A DNA stretch of 64,000 nucleotides from Rhyacophila brunnea (lineage: Eukaryota; Arthropoda; Insecta; Trichoptera; Rhyacophilidae). The DNA is taken from NCBI GenBank assembly GCA_022495005.1, contig JAGYXB010000802.1, forward strand, positions 62,001 to 126,000, in the 5' to 3' direction. Below the pieces are notes generated by a model that made no database searches, was not told the origin of the DNA, and was given only the letters and a program-made list of their open reading frames with translations. The position numbers were made by a program, and so were the translations under genes. Positions 63,807-64,000 of the stretch are shown here, piece after piece; within the stretch, counting starts at the first letter, position 1; every line of letters starts with the position of its first letter.

Positions 63807-64000
63807 GATAGCGTGTATTATTAATACAGTACCTACCCATTAGTTAAAAATATACTGTATTCCGGAAGTAAATATTTTTTTTCGTTTTTTCTAGACTGGG
63901 ACCACAAATCACTTAACTTTTAATAAAGCACTCTATTGAAGACAAACTCATTTTTCGTTTTTAATAAAAGATTTTTTTTTTGTTATTAATCATGGTTGGA
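63807..64000. other. No gene recognised at right edge
   Basis: AT-rich; nothing supported. Confidence 0.4.

Overview
The window looks like AT-rich insect nuclear DNA, probably from a hemipteran and perhaps aphid-like. The reasons are an intron-split nuclear gene for a mitochondrial protein, CCTAA-type repeats, and a dense mix of typical arthropod transposons: non-LTR retroelements, Helitrons, mariner, many hAT elements with 8-bp target-site duplications, and tRNA-derived SINEs. The species assignment is inference. There is no operon-like organisation, no rRNA and no CRISPR.

Only one conventional gene is clear. It is the 5' part of the paraplegin/SPG7 m-AAA protease gene on the minus strand, with eight exons between 4110 and 975. 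The exons join in frame into about 395 residues: transit region, TM1, intermembrane domain, TM2 and the AAA Walker A. The rest (Walker B, HExxH protease) lies beyond the left edge. Its third intron is almost entirely one copy of a MITE-like repeat called R here. A divergent candidate 5' exon sits about 200 bp upstream at 4317-4403.

Layout from 4.5 kb on: a decayed non-LTR element (4.6-7.1 kb, minus); SINE and hAT remnants (7.5-8.7 kb); a Helitron with defined ends (10.08-11.95 kb); a TTAA-flanked DNA transposon with iterated terminal motifs and an internally deleted transposase (12.76-14.32 kb); a nearly intact mariner with one frameshift (22.39-23.68 kb); hAT MITEs with 8-bp duplications (18.8, 27.0, 36.5 and 42.9 kb); non-LTR tail fragments (19.8, 24.5 and 39.7 kb); a 1.37-kb foldback element nested in a copy of repeat R (40.66-42.03 kb); a non-autonomous Helitron made of about 124-bp tandem units (47.14-48.06 kb); a perfect 2 x 269 bp tandem duplication (59.2-59.7 kb); a complete 990-bp hAT derivative (61.35-62.34 kb); and a second copy of the foldback family flanked by TTAA (62.72-63.80 kb).

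Outside these the sequence is mostly AT-rich and gene-poor. A few GC-richer islands with Inr-like motifs and donor sites (4.3, 46.1, 58.7 and 60.0 kb) may be 5' exons of genes whose bodies are not visible. The best candidates for something undescribed are the TTAA-flanked long-inverted-repeat foldback family and the TTAA-flanked transposon with reiterated ACAACATTATTCC motifs. All identifications come from reading the sequence; no database search was run.
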